Part shown: in pieces, positions 49,194-58,476 of the stretch
Numbering within the stretch: position 1 is the first letter of the stretch
Layout of the letters: each line of letters begins with the position of its first letter
From: JAAXHF01 sp963665955
Lineage (GTDB): Bacteria; Desulfobacterota; Binatia; Bin18
NCBI GenBank assembly: GCA_965231765.1
Contig: OZ246887.1
Location: 1,302,001-1,366,000, forward strand
DNA length: 64,000 nt
Reading direction: 5' to 3'
Translations under genes and position numbers: made by a program
The notes under the pieces: model-generated
What the model saw: the letters and a program-made list of their open reading frames with translations, nothing else
What the model was told of the DNA's origin: nothing
The model's database searches: none

Positions 49194-50384
49194 GTGCCAC
49201 AGAAATTTCGTTTCATTGATAGCGATGCCCATATTCTGGAACCCAATGACATGTTCCAAAAATATCTCGATCCGAAGTTCCACGATCAAATGCCTAAGGC
49301 CTGGTCCATCTACGACGGAGATCCCCTGTCTTTTCGCTTTGAACTGGCAATCCCCAACCCGGACGGTGGCGAATACACAATGCCTTTTGGCCGTGATCCG
49401 ATTGATCCAAGCGCGATGGGTCCAGCTTCGTTTGATCCTGGCGTACGCGTCTCCTTACCCGGTCAAGACGAAGCCTATGCCGAATTTGCCAAGCATAATT
49501 TCCCGCCGGAGATGTATCCCATCGCCATGGAACGCACCGGCATTGACTACATGGTTGTGTATCCTTCCATTGGCCTGTTGTCAGTTGCCGTGCCGAAGAT
49601 GGCGCCAGATACCGCAGCCGCGTACCGCCGGGCGTATAACGACTGGCTGTATGATTTCTGTTCGGCTGCTGGCGGCAGAGTCTTTGGGGCGGGCTCAATC
49701 GACTTGCGCGATGCTGAAGAAGCTTCCCGTGAAGCGCGTCGGTGCGTAAAAGACCTGGGCTTTAAAGCCATTCATATTAATCCAGTGCCCGTCGGCGATC
49801 ATCGCTTATATGACGAGTTCTACGAACCACTGTGGAGCACCCTGGAAGATCTCGATGTCCCGCTCGCCGTCCATACCGGTACCGGCACGTCTGCCGATGA
49901 CATGCTGTACCATTACATTCCGCGTTTGCGCTCAGCCCAAACCACAGTCGCATTCACCATGGGCAATATGCTGGCTTGCACGTCACTGATTATGGGTGGT
50001 GTTTTAGAGCGGCATCCCAAGATGCGGGTGGTGCACTTAGAGTCTGGCGCAGGTTGGGTACCGTTTTGGTTAGATCGTCTGGGTGCCAGCGTGCAAGGCG
50101 GCTTTCGGGGATTGGAGATTCCTGGGCTGACCAAACATCCGATCGAATACTTCCAGCGCCAATGCTATATCTCAGCCGACCCAGATGATCCGGGTATCAA
50201 GCAGACAATTGATTTGCTCGGCGATGAGAACATCGTCACAGCGACGGACTTCGGTCACCCGGAAGGCCGTCAGTATGCCTGGGCGGTCAAAGAAATCATG
50301 GAGCTAGAAGGCGTGTCGGACGAGAGCAAAAAGAAAATCATGTGGGATAATGCCCTGAATCTGTATCCGATTCAGCCGGATTAA
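49194..50384 (+). CDS. Amidohydrolase-2-family metal-dependent hydrolase
   Basis: A 396-residue relative of the 39841 protein. FIDSDAHILEPNDMFQKYL holds the first ligands. LAVHTGTGTSADDMLYHYIP and VVHLESGAGWVPFWLDRLGASVQ supply later His residues, and NIVTATDFGHPEGRQYAW supplies the Asp. The start is the GTG at 49194, with GAGGAGGAG just upstream. The frame is open further but without homology. Hydrolysis or decarboxylation of an aromatic acid is likely by family. A cupin gene follows 39 bp later and may be co-transcribed. Confidence 0.83.
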   Translation: MPQKFRFIDSDAHILEPNDMFQKYLDPKFHDQMPKAWSIYDGDPLSFRFELAIPNPDGGEYTMPFGRDPIDPSAMGPASFDPGVRVSLPGQDEAYAEFAKHNFPPEMYPIAMERTGIDYMVVYPSIGLLSVAVPKMAPDTAAAYRRAYNDWLYDFCSAAGGRVFGAGSIDLRDAEEASREARRCVKDLGFKAIHINPVPVGDHRLYDEFYEPLWSTLEDLDVPLAVHTGTGTSADDMLYHYIPRLRSAQTTVAFTMGNMLACTSLIMGGVLERHPKMRVVHLESGAGWVPFWLDRLGASVQGGFRGLEIPGLTKHPIEYFQRQCYISADPDDPGIKQTIDLLGDENIVTATDFGHPEGRQYAWAVKEIMELEGVSDESKKKIMWDNALNLYPIQPD

Positions 50385-50423
50385 TCGCCGCTGGGAAGAC
50401 AACAGGAAAAAAGGAGGAAAACA

Positions 50424-50816
50424 ATGCAGATCACACGTTTTTATGCGACTGAGGATGGGGGTTCACGGTTCACGGACATCGATGTTCCGATCAACACTCC
50501 ACAGAAAGATGCAGATGGCCATACGCTGATGCTGTCCAACACGTATATCTCACCGTCGGTAAGATTTGTGGAATTGCCCGAAGGGATGTCCCAAACATGG
50601 CATAATGCGCCTCAGCGGCAAATTGTGGTCGTCTTATCAGGAGTGCTTGAAGTCAGTACGACGGATAATCAAACCCGCCAGTGGAAAGCCGGTGAAGCCT
50701 TTATGGCCGATGATGTCACCGGCAAAGGCCACACCACCCGAACGGTTGGTGGACCAGCCAATGTGTTCTTTGCCCCGCTGCCGGACGGTTTTGATATAGA
50801 GAAGTGGTCGGCGTAA
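50424..50816 (+). CDS. Small cupin-fold protein
   Basis: A 130-residue single-domain cupin. Motif-like strands are VRFVELPEGMSQTWHNAPQRQIVVVLSGVLEVSTTD and WKAGEAFMADDVTGKGHTTR. Candidate metal ligands are His62, Gln/Glu near 66 and His near 103, fewer than in classic cupins. AAAGGAGGAAAAC precedes the ATG. It lies 39 bp after an amidohydrolase gene, suggesting a joint catabolic step. The exact reaction is unknown. Confidence 0.7.
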   Translation: MQITRFYATEDGGSRFTDIDVPINTPQKDADGHTLMLSNTYISPSVRFVELPEGMSQTWHNAPQRQIVVVLSGVLEVSTTDNQTRQWKAGEAFMADDVTGKGHTTRTVGGPANVFFAPLPDGFDIEKWSA

Positions 50817-50885
50817 ACACAATGAAGTGTGAGAGGCGAGATTATGCGCTAGTGTGATCTGCCTCACCACAAGAAGGAGGGAGTG

Positions 50886-51128
50886 ATGCTCACAGCCTAC
50901 ATCACCGCCGCCATGCGGAAAGCCCACTACGAGCTGCTACCAGATGAAGAAGGATATTTTGGCAGTATTGAAAATCTGGAAGGGATATGGGCCAATGCTG
51001 AAACCCTCGAAGCGTGCAGGGAAGAACTCCAAGAGGCTTTAGAAGAGTGGATTATCCTCGGCCTCAAGATGAGTCACTCCCTCCCCTCAGTGGATGGTAT
51101 ATCCTTGAATATGAATGAAGTTGCCTAA
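50886..51128 (+). CDS. hicB: HicB-like antitoxin
   Basis: An 80-residue protein with the HicB partial RNase H fold: HYELLPDEEGYFGSIENLEGIWANAETLEACREELQEALEEWIILGL. This is the hallmark pattern of a small HicB with a helix at the end and no separate DNA-binding domain. The ATG at 50886 follows AAGGAGG; the GTG at 50883 also fits. The stop overlaps hicA (TAATG). The order hicB-hicA is reversed from the commonest hicAB but well known. Confidence 0.85.
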   Translation: MLTAYITAAMRKAHYELLPDEEGYFGSIENLEGIWANAETLEACREELQEALEEWIILGLKMSHSLPSVDGISLNMNEVA

Positions 51129-51349
51129 TGCCTCCCTTCGGCCCAATTAAACGTCAGGAATTGATCTATTTCCTACGTCAACTCGGCTTCTCTGGTCCCT
51201 ATGCTGGAGGGAAACATCAATTCATGATCAAGGCTGACCTCCGCGTACGTATTCCGAATCCGCATAAGGCAGACATCGGCAGGAATCTCCTCGGTCAGAT
51301 CCTTCAACAGGCACAGATCGATAGAGCAGAATGGGAACAGCTTTCTTAG
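51128..51349 (+). CDS. hicA: HicA-like mRNA interferase toxin
   Basis: A 73-residue double-stranded-RNA-binding-fold toxin. PIKRQELIYFLRQLGFSGPYAGGKHQFMIKADLRVRIPN carries the HicA core with the catalytic His in GGKHQFM. IGRNLLGQILQQAQI is the usual C-terminal helix. It overlaps hicB by one base, so the toxin is made after the antitoxin. Intact and likely functional as an mRNA-cleaving toxin. Confidence 0.87.
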   Translation: MPPFGPIKRQELIYFLRQLGFSGPYAGGKHQFMIKADLRVRIPNPHKADIGRNLLGQILQQAQIDRAEWEQLS

Positions 51350-51409
51350 GCAACCTTCTGCCCGCCATAGCTCCCCCCTGCCAAAGCGGTATGCTAGGCT
51401 AGATGCACC

Positions 51410-52753
51410 ATGTCAAATGACACCTCTGTTGTTCCGTCATCAAGCTATCGGTGGCTGCGGCGCTGGCAGTATGCTCTGAACCTGTTTCTCATCCTGGGCA
51501 TGCTCGGGATGGGACTCTTCTTTTATCGTCGGGCGCTGTTTTTTGCGGCTTTTGTCCCGATTGGGTTTGTGCCCTTCTCCTCTGCCCGGTTACGGCTGCA
51601 TGCGGCGCTTGAACAAGTTTTTGATTCTTCCCGTACACTCTTCCAGCTCATCTTTTGGATCGGGGTTGTGTGTGATGTCATTCTGGCCGCTCAATTTCTG
51701 ACCGCTCGCTTTAGCGAACCGGTGCTTTTCATTCATGCGCCTGGCATATCGTGGGTTGGGTCGATTTGGTATAGCGCGTACGCCTTACTCTTTCTGGGTT
51801 ACATGGGGTCCGATCTGTGGAAGCTCGTTGTGCGTTTTATCACACGTCAGTTTCGCTCCGCTGACAACGCCCCAGACGCTCCGACCTCACCTGCCCGGCG
51901 GCAGTTCATCCAACAGCTTGGCGTCTTGGGGGCTGGCGCACCATTTGTCTTCTCGCTGTCTGGAGTGAAAACTTCCTACGATCTTCAAATCGAAGAGCAA
52001 GACATTACTCTGCCCCACTGGCCCCAAGAACTGGATGGCCTGCGCGTTGCCCATCTCTCAGACATCCACGTGGGCGGCTATATGGATCGTGCCCGGCTGC
52101 TGCATATGGCTGCGCTGACTCATAGTGCCAAGCCTGACGTTGTGCTTCATACTGGGGATTTTTTGACCCACCGGACGGGCGACTTTGATCGGCCGCTGTA
52201 TGAAGCCCTGGCTCAGCTCCAGGCTCCTTACGGACAATGGGCGTGCTTGGGCAATCACGATTATGATGACGCAGGAAGACTCGTCTCTCTGCTCGGCCAA
52301 GCTGGCGTCCACACCTTGCGCAATGAACTGGTAACGCTCTCAATTGATGGACATGCCTTGGAAGTCGCTGGTCTTGAATATTTCTTGCGCATTCCTGGTA
52401 CCTCAACAGACCGGTATGCAACGCTCTTCAATGCATGGGGACCACGCAGACCCGTTCCGCGGCTGGTGTTGAATCATGATCCACGAACCTTCTATATCTT
52501 TCCTGAAAACTGCGCGGATTTAGTCTTTTCGGGTCATACTCATGGAGGCCATGTGGGTGTACAATTTGCTCAGAATACCGCCCTCACCATGGTGGGCTTG
52601 GTTGGCATCCCTGACCAAGGTGTCTTCACGCGTCAAGATATGCGCATGTATGTCACCCGCTGTGTTGGGTTCTATGGCTATCCTATGCGGCTTGGCATTG
52701 CGCCCGAAGTCGCGATTCTGACCGTGCGGGCTCCACACCAGGTAGAGGCATGA
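51410..52753 (+). CDS. Membrane-anchored metallophosphoesterase
   Basis: A 447-residue protein. Four hydrophobic segments occupy about residues 15-145. A linker with ARRQFIQQLGVLG follows, resembling a Tat-like or membrane element. Residues ~200-440 form a calcineurin-like phosphoesterase: VAHLSDIHVGGY (DxH), VVLHTGDFLTH (GD), WACLGNHDYDDAG (GNHD) and FSGHTHGGHVG. This layout matches YkuE/YaeI-like phosphodiesterases, some of which act on UDP-sugars or lipids. Its stop overlaps the next gene (ATGA), so the two are coupled. Confidence 0.85.
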   Translation: MSNDTSVVPSSSYRWLRRWQYALNLFLILGMLGMGLFFYRRALFFAAFVPIGFVPFSSARLRLHAALEQVFDSSRTLFQLIFWIGVVCDVILAAQFLTARFSEPVLFIHAPGISWVGSIWYSAYALLFLGYMGSDLWKLVVRFITRQFRSADNAPDAPTSPARRQFIQQLGVLGAGAPFVFSLSGVKTSYDLQIEEQDITLPHWPQELDGLRVAHLSDIHVGGYMDRARLLHMAALTHSAKPDVVLHTGDFLTHRTGDFDRPLYEALAQLQAPYGQWACLGNHDYDDAGRLVSLLGQAGVHTLRNELVTLSIDGHALEVAGLEYFLRIPGTSTDRYATLFNAWGPRRPVPRLVLNHDPRTFYIFPENCADLVFSGHTHGGHVGVQFAQNTALTMVGLVGIPDQGVFTRQDMRMYVTRCVGFYGYPMRLGIAPEVAILTVRAPHQVEA

Positions 52754-53454
52754 ACATTCATTACCTCCAACACGTTCCGTTTGAGGGTCTTGGTAGCATA
52801 GCCGCTTGGGCACACAAGCGTGGGGACCAGGTGAGTGCAACACATCTGTACCGAAGTGAGCTGCTCCCATCTCCTGAGAGCTTTGACTGGCTGGTTATCA
52901 TGGGCGGCCCGATGGGCGTGTATGATGAGGCAGAGTACCCATGGCTGACGGATGAGAAACGATTTATCGAACAAATTATTGCTGTAGGGAAGACGGTTCT
53001 CGGTGTGTGCTTGGGTTCACAACTGATCGCCTGTGTCCTCGGTGCCCGTGTCCACCGGAATGCGGAGAAAGAGATCGGCTGGTTTCCAATTCAACTCACT
53101 GCTGAAGCAAAAAGCTCGGCTCTCTTTTCTGATCTTCCGACAACACAAGATGTTTTTCATTGGCATGCGGATATGTTTGATCTGCCTGCCGGTGCTGTTC
53201 ATATGGCACGGAGTGCAGCCTGTGAGAATCAAGCATTTGTTCTCGACGAACGCGTTGTTGGTTTGCAGTTTCACCTTGAAACAACCAAGCAGAGTGCCCA
53301 AGGGCTTATTCAGAACTGTCACAATGAGTTAACCCCAGCCCGGTTCATTCAGACGGCGGAAGAGATGCTTGCCGACGAGCGGCGGTTTACGGCGATTAAT
53401 AGGACGCTGGAACAGCTGTTGGATCGGTTGGCGCAAAGCTCTCGCTCAGTGTAG
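52750..53454 (+). CDS. Class I glutamine amidotransferase-like protein
   Basis: A 234-residue GATase of the GMP-synthase-like group. MGGPMGVYDEAEYPWL is the oxyanion loop, GVCLGSQLIACVLGA holds the nucleophile Cys, FHWHADMFDLP is a characteristic block, and LQFHLETT holds the catalytic His with Glu. Stand-alone members hydrolyse glutamine, or act on gamma-glutamyl compounds. It overlaps the phosphoesterase gene by four bases. No synthetase partner is next to it, so the acceptor is unknown. Confidence 0.85.
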   Translation: MNIHYLQHVPFEGLGSIAAWAHKRGDQVSATHLYRSELLPSPESFDWLVIMGGPMGVYDEAEYPWLTDEKRFIEQIIAVGKTVLGVCLGSQLIACVLGARVHRNAEKEIGWFPIQLTAEAKSSALFSDLPTTQDVFHWHADMFDLPAGAVHMARSAACENQAFVLDERVVGLQFHLETTKQSAQGLIQNCHNELTPARFIQTAEEMLADERRFTAINRTLEQLLDRLAQSSRSV

Positions 53455-53534
53455 CTGTGGAAGCGACAGCAAACACGGCCAAGATGGCCGTGCCACTCTT
53501 GTTTACTGTGGCCTGGGCTTCTCGCCCATGAATG

Positions 53535-54695
53535 CTATATCACCCCATCCTCTTTCCAGCCTGCCAGCTCCTCCGGCTGATATCCCAGAATGCCACAGTA
53601 AACCTCTTCATTGTGATCCCCGGGCTGTGGAATCGTACCAATTTCACCCGGTGTGTCAGAGTACTTCACAGTTAGACCAGGAACGTAGGTCTTCTCCCCT
53701 TGGTCTTCAATTTCGACCAGCATCTTACGTTCCCATAAATGCGGGTCTTTGGCTGCCTGTGCAATAGAATGCACAGGGGCAAACGGCACTTGGGCTTCCT
53801 CCAGTACTTTGCCGACCGCTTCAACAGTCTGATCTTTCACCCATTCAGCTACCAAATCATTGATCTCGTTGGCATGTTTGCCTCGCCCAGCAATGGTCGA
53901 GAACCGCTCGTCGGCAAGCAAATCTTCGCGTCCAATGCTTTTGCAGAATCGACCAAACATGTCTTGTGGAACCGCCAGAATATAGATCCAGCCATCTTGG
54001 GCCTGATACGCATTACACGGCGAAATTCCACCAGGACTATTACCATTCCGCTGGGGCTCTTTGCCAGTCAGCAGATAGTTAGAAATCGGAATCTCCATCA
54101 GCGTATAGCCGGTATCCAGCAAACACACATCGAGCGACTGACCTTGGCCGGTCACATCGCGGCGGTGCAACGCACCTAACGCACCTATCGTGGCATGCAG
54201 CGCAGTAATTCGGTCAATAATTGGCGAATTGGTCATAATCGGCGGGCCATCCGGAAAGCCGGTGAAACTCATCAGGCCTGACATGGCCTGGCCAATGGGA
54301 TCGTAGGCGGGTCGATGTTTGTACGGCCCTTCTTGACCAAAGCCGGACACGTTAATCATGATAATCCCGGGATTAAGTTGCTTGAGCGTCTCATACCCCA
54401 AACCCATTGCATCCATTATTCCAGGCCGAAAGTTCTGGAGCAGCATGTCAAATTTTGGCACGAGTTCTTTAATTAAGTCTATGCCTTTCTTGTTGCGGAC
54501 ATTCAGGGTGATACTCTTCTTGCCCCGATTGTAGACTGACCAATACACTTTCCCAATGCCACGCGACTCATCTCCGCCTGGCGCTTCGACCTTAACCACC
54601 TCAGCCCCAAGGTCGCTCAGAATCATTGCGCAGCGTGGTCCAGCCTGATAACGGCCCATATCCAAGACTTTAATTCCGTCTAAACAGCCAGCCAT
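53535..54695 (-). CDS. CaiB/BaiF-family (class III) CoA-transferase
   Basis: A 386-residue CoA-transferase. It begins CLDGIKVLDMGRYQAGPRCAMILSDLGAEVVKVEAPGGDESRG. NRGKKSITLNVRNKKGIDLI, LLQNFRPGIMDAMGLGYE and VCLLDTGYTLMEI (catalytic Asp in the LLDT position) are family blocks. The start at MAGCLDG is supported by AAGGAGG; a longer frame from 54731 is less likely. It is 16 bp downstream of the glycosyltransferase gene. The paralogue at 30818 is only moderately similar. Confidence 0.88.
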   Translation of the reverse strand: MAGCLDGIKVLDMGRYQAGPRCAMILSDLGAEVVKVEAPGGDESRGIGKVYWSVYNRGKKSITLNVRNKKGIDLIKELVPKFDMLLQNFRPGIMDAMGLGYETLKQLNPGIIMINVSGFGQEGPYKHRPAYDPIGQAMSGLMSFTGFPDGPPIMTNSPIIDRITALHATIGALGALHRRDVTGQGQSLDVCLLDTGYTLMEIPISNYLLTGKEPQRNGNSPGGISPCNAYQAQDGWIYILAVPQDMFGRFCKSIGREDLLADERFSTIAGRGKHANEINDLVAEWVKDQTVEAVGKVLEEAQVPFAPVHSIAQAAKDPHLWERKMLVEIEDQGEKTYVPGLTVKYSDTPGEIGTIPQPGDHNEEVYCGILGYQPEELAGWKEDGVI

Positions 54696-54711
54696 GTGTG
54701 CCTCCTTATTT

Positions 54712-55407
54712 TCATCCTGCATAAAACCCAAACCGCCTCAGCAACTCCCGTGTTCGCGGTACATCATTCGAACCGTCTCTCTTCTCCCCGGCATCGGCAA
54801 GCAGCCGCTGCAGATCCTCAACCGTATCGACATCGTACCAAGACGGGACCAATTCTACCGCTAGCTGATGCAGTCGCGCCTGTTCCAGTGTCTGCTCTAG
54901 CACTTGCGGGGTACTCCAAGCAATGTTTTCAAACAGCCGACGATGCACTGCGCATGCCCCAACGAGGTAATATCCCCCATCAGTGCTGGGACCAAAGACC
55001 GCGTCGCACGCCGGATCTTCAAGCCGGGTGAATGCCTCGTGAATATGCGCTACAGGCAAAGTCGGAATATCACTACCAATGATGACCACCCGCGAAAAGC
55101 CTGCATCCAGCATATCTGCCAGCGTATTAATCTCGCGCTCTCCAAGTGAATCTCCGCGCTGCGGCAAATACCGGACCGGAAAGGGAACCGCTTGGCGAAA
55201 CAACTGGCGAAACAGCGGCTCACTATCAGCCGGAGAAATAGCCAGAAACACCTGGACTGTTGCTAACGAACACATCCGCTCAACTGTGTCGAGCAGAAAA
55301 CAGCGGAACAACTCAGCGGCTTGTTTGTGTGTTAGTGGTGGGCACAGTCGGGTTTTGACTTGCCCAGCAATCGGGGCTTTGGCAAAAATGGCAAGGGCAT
55401 TCGACAT
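54712..55407 (-). CDS. TIGR04282/DUF2064-type glycosyl/nucleotidyl transferase
   Basis: A 231-residue GT-A-like protein. IFAKAPIAGQVKTRLCPPLT is the nucleotide-binding start, IIGSDIPTLP the DxD-like metal site, and AVFGPSTDGGYYLVG the second signature. This is the TIGR04282 family, annotated as arsenosugar-biosynthesis-associated glycosyltransferases (and CofC-like relatives). No radical-SAM arsS-like gene is in the window. It is followed closely by a CoA-transferase gene. Confidence 0.82.
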   Translation of the reverse strand: MSNALAIFAKAPIAGQVKTRLCPPLTHKQAAELFRCFLLDTVERMCSLATVQVFLAISPADSEPLFRQLFRQAVPFPVRYLPQRGDSLGEREINTLADMLDAGFSRVVIIGSDIPTLPVAHIHEAFTRLEDPACDAVFGPSTDGGYYLVGACAVHRRLFENIAWSTPQVLEQTLEQARLHQLAVELVPSWYDVDTVEDLQRLLADAGEKRDGSNDVPRTRELLRRFGFYAG

Positions 55408-55527
55408 AGTGTGCTTCTTCTAGCTTGCTTGGCCAGGGCGGCGCAACGCGTCGCCCAATACCTCGTCCGATGCCTCTTGCAACTCTAGGTTGACACACCC
55501 ACGGAGCACCAGTATCGTGCCGTTCGC

Positions 55528-56031
55528 ATGGGCACAGTAGACGAAATTGTTGGCATTGTGGATGAGCACAATAACGTGATTGGTTCCGCTCCGCGCAGTG
55601 AAATGCGAGCCAAGCACTTGCGTCATCGCAGTACGTATATCCTGGTATTCAACTCCCAGGGCCAGCTATATATCCAGAAGCGGACGATGACCAAAGATGT
55701 CTTCCCTGGGTATTACGACCTAGCCACGGGCGGCGTTGTCGTGGCAGGAGAAAGCTACGAAGTCGGCGCAGCTCGTGAATTAGAAGAGGAGATGGGCATT
55801 CGGGATGTACCCCTCACCAAGCTGTTTGAGTTTTACTTTGAGGACGACAACAACCACACCTGGGGCGGAGCGTTCACCTGTGTCTACGACGGCGAACTGA
55901 CCCTGCAAAAAGAAGAAGTCGAAAGTGTCATCATCCTGAGTCCCGAAGAAACGCTACGTCACGCCGAGACCGAGCCGTATACGCCTGACGGTGTGTACGT
56001 CCTGCGCCGCTACCTGGGGCAAATCGAATAG
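55528..56031 (+). CDS. Nudix hydrolase, YfcD/IPP-isomerase-like
   Basis: A 167-residue Nudix protein. The Nudix box is GGVVVAGESYEVGAARELEEEMGI near residues 69-92, fitting Gx5Ex7REUxEExGU. VFNSQGQLYIQKRTMTKDVFPGYYDLATGG matches the YfcD-type subgroup. It hydrolyses a nucleoside-diphosphate-linked or phosphorylated substrate. It starts a plus-strand set in which an LLM gene follows 17 bp later. Confidence 0.85.
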   Translation: MGTVDEIVGIVDEHNNVIGSAPRSEMRAKHLRHRSTYILVFNSQGQLYIQKRTMTKDVFPGYYDLATGGVVVAGESYEVGAARELEEEMGIRDVPLTKLFEFYFEDDNNHTWGGAFTCVYDGELTLQKEEVESVIILSPEETLRHAETEPYTPDGVYVLRRYLGQIE

Positions 56032-56047
56032 TTGAATAGGAAATCAC

Positions 56048-57075
56048 ATGAAATTGGGCCTTATTTTTACGATGCAGGACCCGCCGAATGGGGAGCATCT
56101 GCAACGCCTGTACGCCGAAGTCTTCGAGCAGGCAGAGCTGGCAGAGAGCGTGGGCTTTGAAGCCTTTTTTCTGCCCGAGCATCATCAAATGCCAGACGGC
56201 TATTTGCCCCAGCCGTTGACCTTTGCCGCAGCTCTGGCAGCCCGCACCAAAAAAGCTGAGATTGGCACCAGCATTTTGCAGTTACCGCTGTATCATCCCT
56301 TGCACGTTGCTGAGCAAGCCGCTGTTGTGGATACCATTGCTAAGGGGCGTCTGATTATGGGCGTCGGTCTCGGCTTAGTTGAGAAAGAGTTTGAGGCGTT
56401 TGAGATTCCGCTGTCTGAAGCGAAGACTCATTTCCTGGAATCGGTTGATATTCTGAAACACGCCTGGACCGGCGAAACCTTCTCTTATCAGGGACAGCAC
56501 TACAAGTTTACGGATGTAACAATCACGCCACGCCCGATTCGCCAGCCCCGGCCGCCGATCTGGTGTCCGAAATCACCCTCAAGCGCGCCGGACGCATTGC
56601 TGACGGCTGGGTCAGTGACCCCCTCCATAGCTTTGATGTGATGAAAGCCTGGGGAGAGATCTACCGTGCAGCTGCTGCTCGGGCGAACAATCCCCGGGTT
56701 GAGATTGCCTTACTTCGAGATGCGTGGGTCGGGGAAAGTAAAGCTGAGGTCGAGCGTGTGTGGTGGCCGCATATCCAGGCGTATCATATGTTTTATCTCA
56801 AGCTCGGATTTTTTGCATCGGGGCGTTTTAATACTGACTGGGAACCGTGGGTCAAAGATGCCACAGAAGCAGACTGGACGTTTGAGCGAGTTGCCCCTCA
56901 TCGCCTCATTTGTGGCAATCCCGACGAAGTCGTGGCCGAGCTCAAGCGCTACGAGCAAGAGATTGGGTGTCAGTACATGATTCTAGCTCTACGTCATGCC
57001 ACCGGTCCCAGCCATGAAGAAACGCTGAGATGTATTGAACTGTTTGGCAGAGAAGTATTGCCAAAGTTCAAATAG
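56048..57075 (+). pseudogene. LLM-class flavin monooxygenase, frameshifted
   Basis: The first frame (56048 onward) carries KLGLIFTMQDPPNGEHLQRL, ESVGFEAFFLPEHHQMPDGY, VAEQAAVVDTIAKGRLIMGVG and RPIRQPRPPIW. Homology then continues from about 56563 in another frame with SEITLKRAGRIADGWVSDPL to PKFK at 57075. Relatives read PPIWxGxxSExxLKRAGRxADGW here, so about ten bases (3n+1) are missing at 56560-56565. The restored protein would be ~345 aa. GGAA precedes the ATG. It could be a mutation or an assembly error. A working paralogue follows at once. Confidence 0.82.
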
Positions 57076-57085
57076 TAAGGACAAA

Positions 57086-58117
57086 ATGATGAAAATCGGC
57101 TATCTGCTCGACACCCACGCTGGCCCCTACAATATGCCGCTGCCAACCAGCGATCGAGTCATGCCGTTTATTGATCATCTGTGGAAAGAGGCCGAAGCGG
57201 CTGAGCAGGTTGGCTTTGATTCACTGGTTGTGCCAGAGCGACATACCCGGACAGAGTGCTTCTTCCCCTCCCCTATGGTTCTGCTGGGTGGCCTGGCGGC
57301 TCGCACGACCCGGATTCGTTTGGGCACGTATATTCTCATTCTCCCGCTGTATGACCCAGTCCATATTGCTGAGCAAATGGCCATGGTCGATCTGATGTCC
57401 AAAGGCCGTCTGATCTGTGGGTTGGCGTCCGGTTATCATCCAGACTATCACAACGCGTTTTCCATTCCGATGAAAGGCGGCCGTCAACGTTTTGAAGAGG
57501 GCCTGGAAATCATGAAACTGGCCTGGAGCCAAGAACATTTTTCCTACCATGGCCAAGTCTTCAATTATGACAATGTCCGTGTTACGCCAAAGCCGGTCCA
57601 GCAGCCACACCCTGAACTGTGGCTGGGGGGCATGTTCCCCTACACCACAGAACGAGCTGGGCGGTGTAGCGACGCCTGGTGCTCAGACCCCTTCCCGTTG
57701 GAGAAGGAAACCTGGAAGAGCCGAGTCAATATTTATAAGGAAGCAGCAGCTAAGGCGGGCAATGCCTCGCAAGTCGTCTTAATGCGGGATGGCTGGGTCG
57801 CGCCAACCCGAGCTGAAGCCGAGCAAACCTTTGGCCAGATTTATGTCGATGAGACGCTCTTTTACTTCCGCCACGGTATTATGAACCACCATCCCGACTT
57901 TCGGGCAGAATCCGATTTTTCGGTAGGCTCGTGCTTTCGGCATGCGGTTGCCGGGACACCCCAAGACTGCGTCGAGCAGCTCGAAATGTACGAGAAAGAG
58001 TACGATGTCGATTATGTCATCATGCGCTTTCGGCTGCCAGGCGGTCCCGAGCGGGAGCGAGTGCTGGATTGCATTAAGCTGTTTGGCGAGGAGGTGTTGC
58101 CGAGGTTTCATGGGTAA
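57086..58117 (+). CDS. LLM-class flavin-dependent monooxygenase
   Basis: A 343-residue luciferase-like protein. MKIGYLLDTHAGPYNMPLP, EQVGFDSLVVPERHTRTECF, TTRIRLGTYILILPLYDPVH and EQMAMVDLMSKGRLICGLASG are the usual barrel blocks. RAGRCSDAWCSDPFP follows. The start is set at MMKIG, where AAGGAC lies before it; the next ATG is possible. It follows its frameshifted paralogue by ten bases, so both probably arose by duplication and share one mRNA. The substrate is unknown. Confidence 0.87.
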   Translation: MMKIGYLLDTHAGPYNMPLPTSDRVMPFIDHLWKEAEAAEQVGFDSLVVPERHTRTECFFPSPMVLLGGLAARTTRIRLGTYILILPLYDPVHIAEQMAMVDLMSKGRLICGLASGYHPDYHNAFSIPMKGGRQRFEEGLEIMKLAWSQEHFSYHGQVFNYDNVRVTPKPVQQPHPELWLGGMFPYTTERAGRCSDAWCSDPFPLEKETWKSRVNIYKEAAAKAGNASQVVLMRDGWVAPTRAEAEQTFGQIYVDETLFYFRHGIMNHHPDFRAESDFSVGSCFRHAVAGTPQDCVEQLEMYEKEYDVDYVIMRFRLPGGPERERVLDCIKLFGEEVLPRFHG

Positions 58118-58185
58118 CAGCAACGCTGGTTGGCAACGTTTGCCGCTCTAGGCTGTACTGAGTTGATGGTCGAAAGTACTCAGCT

Positions 58186-58473
58186 ATGCGCGTCATTACA
58201 CGCAGGCGACTCAATGAGTTTACCGAACAACATCCCGAGAGTAGAAGTGCTTTAGCGCATTGGTATCGCGAGATGAAACGGCGGAACTTCACCTCCTTTG
58301 CCGACTTGCGCACGGTTTTTCCCGCTGCTGATCAAGTTGGAAAATTGACCGTGTTCAATGTTGGTGGGAACAAAGGACGCTTGATTGCCGCTCTGCACTA
58401 TAATCGACAACGAGTGTATATCCGCGCGATACTGACTCACCAAGAATATGATGAAGGCAAATGGAAGGAATAA
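58186..58473 (+). CDS. higB: HigB-type mRNA interferase toxin
   Basis: A 95-residue RelE-fold toxin of the PF09907 HigB group: MRVITRRRLNEFTEQHPES, ALAHWYREMKRRNFTSFADL, VFPAADQVGKLTVFNVGGNKGRLIAAL and VYIRAILTHQEYDEGKW. The basic N-terminus and the final HxEYD are characteristic. No strong Shine-Dalgarno precedes the ATG. The antitoxin starts three bases after its stop, the usual toxin-first higBA order. Confidence 0.88.
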   Translation: MRVITRRRLNEFTEQHPESRSALAHWYREMKRRNFTSFADLRTVFPAADQVGKLTVFNVGGNKGRLIAALHYNRQRVYIRAILTHQEYDEGKWKE

Positions 58474-58476
58474 TCC

